The notes under the pieces are model-generated. The model made no database searches. It was not told where the DNA came from and worked only from the letters and a program-made list of their open reading frames with translations. Positions 6,997-9,184 of a stretch of 9,184 bases of DNA are shown here, piece by piece (the stretch's first letter is position 1; every line of letters begins with the position of its first letter). Location of the stretch: positions 1-9,184 of the forward strand of contig JANMQX010000303.1 in assembly GCA_031370745.1 (NCBI GenBank), read 5' to 3'. Position numbers and translations under genes: made by a program. The stretch comes from JAENVT01 sp031370745 (GTDB lineage: Bacteria > Actinomycetota > Acidimicrobiia > Acidimicrobiales > Ilumatobacteraceae).

Positions 6997-7002
6997 GATA
7001 CT
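6997..7002 (+). promoter_or_regulatory. Weak candidate -10 element of the divergent MFS gene
   Basis: GATACT ends seven bases before the ATG at 7009, which would place transcription start on the A of the ATG and make this gene leaderless as well. No good -35 is found at the right distance, and GGTGA at 6994-6998 could instead serve as a ribosome site. The call is tentative. Confidence 0.25.
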
Positions 7003-7008
7003 GACGCA

Positions 7009-8193
7009 ATGCGCACTCGGTCGGTGGTCGTCGTCTTCGGCACGCTGACGGCGCTGTTCGCCTCTGGCTACGGCGTGATGTTCACCGTGCTCGACGAGTT
7101 CCGCGACCAGTACGGGATCAGCGAGGGTGCGCTCGGGCTGATCGTGGCAATGGGCTTCCTGTCGTCGTTCGTTGCCCAAGTGACGATCGCTCCGCTCGCT
7201 GATCGGGGTCATGCCAGGCTGATGATCGTCCTCGGGATGGTGTTCAACGTCGTTGGGCTCCTGGGGATGGCCTACGGCACCACGGTGATCGTGTTGCTGG
7301 TGGCGCGGTTCGTGATGGGCACTGGCGTCGGCCTGGCGTACCCGGCGGCGCGTCGCATCGTGATCCTGGCTGATCCCGACCACCTGGGCCAGAACCTCGG
7401 ACGAATGTTGGCCGCCGACGTCACAGGGTTTGCGGCCGGCCCTGCCATTTCGGCGGTGCTGGTCGGCCCGTTCGGGATTGCCGCACCGTTCTTGTTGATC
7501 GCCGGTTTGACGGTCGCGATCTATCCGTTGATTGCCCGGATGCGGGTCGCCGAAATCGACGTCGACACCGAGATCCCACCTAGGTTCGCGTTCGATCTGC
7601 TGCGCGTTCGTCCATACCTCGCTGCACTCGCGATGGGCGCTGCGGTGTTCATGATGATCGGCTCGTTCGATGCGCTCTGGGCACTCGTGCTCGACGATCT
7701 GCACGCCAGCGATTTGATCTCCAACTTGGGCATCACGTTGTTCGCCGTGCCGATGGTGCTCTTCGCCTCGATCGGTGGAAGGTGGGCGCAGTCGGTCGGG
7801 CCGTTCCGGCTCGGAACCTTCGGATTGTTGATGGGTGCCGCAGCGATGTTCGCGTACGGGCACGCGCCCTCTGGCGGAATCATGTTGGCCATCTCGCTCG
7901 TCCACGCGACCAACGACGGCTTCACAGTCAGCAGTTGTGGTGTGGCCGTCGGGTTGGTCGTTCCCGGCGAACGACAAGCGAGCGCCCAGGGCCTGCTTGG
8001 AGGCGTCCAGACGTTGGTGGCCGGCATCGCCGCAACCGCCATCGGTCAGATCTATCAACACTTCGGTCGCACCTTTGCCTATACCAGTTGCGCAGTGGCG
8101 ATGGTTGCCTTGGTTGCCTGTGCAGCGTTGCTCTCCGGCACGTCGTGGCGGCTGCGCGACACCTCCTCCCAACAAGCCACGGTCTCCGTCTGA
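7009..8193 (+). CDS. MFS transporter (major facilitator superfamily)
   Basis: A 394-residue membrane protein with about 12 hydrophobic segments, the first at residues 6-25. The helix 2-3 loop is PLADRGHARLMIV (62-74), a degenerate MFS signature retaining the DR pair. Helix 4 contains RFVMGTGVGLAYPAARR (100-116) and the C-terminal half contains GERQASAQGLLGG (320-332), both typical of drug:H+ antiporter or YNFM/arabinose-efflux-like MFS proteins. It shows no obvious similarity to the MFS_3-type transporter across the regulator, so it is not a recent duplicate. It is transcribed divergently from the regulator over a 78-bp spacer and could be co-regulated through the same operator. Direction of transport and substrate are unknown. 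Confidence 0.87.
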   Translation: MRTRSVVVVFGTLTALFASGYGVMFTVLDEFRDQYGISEGALGLIVAMGFLSSFVAQVTIAPLADRGHARLMIVLGMVFNVVGLLGMAYGTTVIVLLVARFVMGTGVGLAYPAARRIVILADPDHLGQNLGRMLAADVTGFAAGPAISAVLVGPFGIAAPFLLIAGLTVAIYPLIARMRVAEIDVDTEIPPRFAFDLLRVRPYLAALAMGAAVFMMIGSFDALWALVLDDLHASDLISNLGITLFAVPMVLFASIGGRWAQSVGPFRLGTFGLLMGAAAMFAYGHAPSGGIMLAISLVHATNDGFTVSSCGVAVGLVVPGERQASAQGLLGGVQTLVAGIAATAIGQIYQHFGRTFAYTSCAVAMVALVACAALLSGTSWRLRDTSSQQATVSV

Positions 8194-8241
8194 GCCGATT
8201 CGCCCCCGGTCGGGCTGTGTGGGCGCGATTTCAGCTCTCCG

Positions 8242-8259
8242 GGGCGCGTTTTCGCGCCC
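8242..8259. terminator. GC hairpin between convergent genes, possible terminator
   Basis: GGGCGCG (8242-8248), loop TTTT, CGCGCCC (8253-8259) form a perfect 7-bp stem. It lies in the 76-bp gap between two convergent genes and could end transcription from either side. Neither strand has a U-tract after the stem, so it is not a classical intrinsic terminator. Actinobacterial terminators often lack the tract. A second GGGCGCG copy at 8221-8227 could pair with the same right arm. Confidence 0.45.
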
Positions 8260-8269
8260 AGGGTCGGGA

Positions 8270-8947
8270 TCAGCCGATCTTGTCGTCGAACAAGCGGAAG
8301 GTGCGCGCTTGGGCGATCGCGGCGGGCACCGCGCTGAACGAGGCGCGTTGATCGCAGTTGAATCCGTGCTCGGCGTCGTAGAGGTTGACGGTGACGTCCG
8401 GCCATGCCGCGGCGACTTTGTCGACATCCTCGAGCGGTATCCCGTGGTCACGCTCGCCGAAGTGCATGATCATCGGCACGACCGGCGTTTCATCGACGAG
8501 GCCGACGATCCCGCCGCCGTAGTACGACGATGCTGCGTCGAAGACGTCGGCGAAATGGATTGCACACGCGGCGGTGACTCGCCCGCCGAAGCAATAGCCG
8601 ACGACGCCGACCTTGCCGGCCTCGCGCCCTACTTTGCCTGCCGCCGCGACATCTTCGAGGACCTTTTGGAAGTCGAGTTCGCCACCCATGGCTATGCCGC
8701 GGCCGGCTTCGATGTCTTCTGGGGTGTAGCCAAGCTCGATGCCAGGACGAACACGGTCGAAGATCGCCGGGGCAATGGCCAGATACCCGGCTGCGGCATA
8801 CCGATCGGTAACCGAACGGATGTGACTGTTGATGCCGAAGATCTCTTGGACCACGACGATGCCGCCGCGCACCGGTCCCTCGGCTTCAGCCCGGTATGCG
8901 GACAGCTCGAAGCCGTCCGAAGATGTCAGTGAGATTGTTGTACCCAT
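8270..8947 (-). CDS. Dienelactone hydrolase family protein
   Basis: A 225-residue alpha/beta hydrolase of usual family length with no signal peptide. The dienelactone hydrolase features are all visible: QEIFGIN (34-40, Glu35), the nucleophile elbow GYCFGG (117-122, Cys119), SYYGGG (141-146), GERDHGI (164-170, Asp167) and DAEHGFNCD (191-199, His194). The Cys-Asp-His triad is therefore intact. Family members open dienelactones in chloroaromatic degradation, but many homologues act on other esters or lactones, and no chlorocatechol genes are here. The ATG follows a GGCGGA stretch that directly abuts it, too close for a normal ribosome site. The gene lies 27 bp after the stop of an upstream MFS gene on the same strand, so reinitiation or co-transcription is likely. 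Confidence 0.88.
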   Translation of the reverse strand: MGTTISLTSSDGFELSAYRAEAEGPVRGGIVVVQEIFGINSHIRSVTDRYAAAGYLAIAPAIFDRVRPGIELGYTPEDIEAGRGIAMGGELDFQKVLEDVAAAGKVGREAGKVGVVGYCFGGRVTAACAIHFADVFDAASSYYGGGIVGLVDETPVVPMIMHFGERDHGIPLEDVDKVAAAWPDVTVNLYDAEHGFNCDQRASFSAVPAAIAQARTFRLFDDKIG

Positions 8948-8974
8948 TCCGCCGACTGTATTTCGCGGGCGTGC

Positions 8975-9184
8975 TCAATCCAGTGCCGCGGCGACCTTGC
9001 GCCGGCCGGCGATTGGCCGCTGCGTGTACGCGCCGAGAGCACACGCGGCGGGCACGATCAACAGTGCCCATCGAAGGCCGATGGAATCCGCCAGCACACC
9101 CATCCCCAGTGGTCCCAAAGTGACCGCTGTTCCGGAGGCGAGGATGCAAATGGCACCGAGAGAGATCGAGTCGATCTTGTGCTC
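8975..9184 (-). CDS. C-terminal end of an MFS-like transporter (runs off the window)
   Basis: The minus-strand frame open from the window edge encodes 69 residues ending in TGA at 8977-8975. It has two hydrophobic stretches, SLGAICILASGTAVTLGPLG (8-27) and LRWALLIVPAACALGAY (37-53), separated by MGVLADSIG (28-36), then a basic cytoplasmic tail. That layout matches the last two helices of an MFS transporter, with the GxLAD-x-x-G loop typical of the family. The start is outside the window. It would be the third MFS transporter in about 4.2 kb, and is probably in an operon with the hydrolase gene 27 bp downstream. Confidence 0.6.
   Translation of the reverse strand, partial: EHKIDSISLGAICILASGTAVTLGPLGMGVLADSIGLRWALLIVPAACALGAYTQRPIAGRRKVAAALD

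Noticed and set aside
6964..8451. Minus-strand ORF of 495 codons opposite the second MFS gene
   Set aside because: Composition is biased to His, Arg, Glu and Gln, typical of the antisense frame of a hydrophobic high-GC gene, and it overlaps both real neighbours.
7835..8932. Plus-strand ORF of 365 codons across the MFS end, intergenic hairpin and hydrolase gene
   Set aside because: It runs antisense through the hydrolase, whose catalytic triad is intact, and shows no domain of its own.

Overview
The window is dense, high-GC bacterial DNA with G/C-rich third codon positions, GTG as well as ATG starts, and 4-bp ATGA/GTGA gene overlaps. The gene content (acyl-CoA-dehydrogenase-fold monooxygenase, several MFS transporters, a possibly leaderless regulator gene) suggests an actinobacterium, perhaps of the Acidimicrobiia type. 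That placement is inference, because no rRNA or other taxonomic marker is present. No rRNA, tRNA, CRISPR array, insertion sequence or phage gene was seen.

Region A (67-3780, + strand) is a tightly overlapped four-gene unit. It encodes a class I SAM-dependent methyltransferase-like protein, a YbaK-type aminoacyl-tRNA deacylase-like protein, a DUF1537 four-carbon acid-sugar kinase and a PdxA-family dehydrogenase. Each junction is a 4-bp stop/start overlap if the first of two possible starts is used for the YbaK-like gene. The last two genes form a recognisable catabolic pair: the kinase makes a 4-phosphorylated C4 aldonate (D-threonate or D-erythronate type) and the PdxA2-type enzyme oxidises and decarboxylates it towards dihydroxyacetone phosphate. 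Why the first two genes are attached to this pair is not obvious.

Region B (3774-6930, - strand) is a probable operon read right to left: a cysteine-free winged-helix regulator, an MFS transporter of the DHA3/MFS_3 type, and an acyl-CoA-dehydrogenase-fold flavin-dependent monooxygenase-like protein. Its promoter looks unusually clear: TTGACG, an 18-bp spacer and TATTAT, with a perfect 7-bp inverted repeat flanking the -10. The predicted transcription start lies at the ATG itself, so the regulator mRNA is probably leaderless and autoregulated. This resembles a ligand-sensing export/modification cassette, but the substrate cannot be read from sequence. Its 3' end overlaps the end of the PdxA gene by 7 bp, tail to tail.

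Region C (7009-8193, + strand) is a second, different MFS transporter, divergent from the regulator across a 78-bp spacer. It ends at a 76-bp convergent intergenic region containing a strong GC hairpin.

Region D (8270-9184, - strand) holds a dienelactone-hydrolase-family protein with an intact Cys-Asp-His triad. It is preceded, 27 bp upstream on the same strand, by the C-terminal end of a third MFS-like transporter that runs off the window.

No convincing new defence or mobile system is visible. The best leads are the odd composition of the four-gene operon, the loss of the usual catalytic lysine in the YbaK-like protein, and the leaderless promoter-operator.
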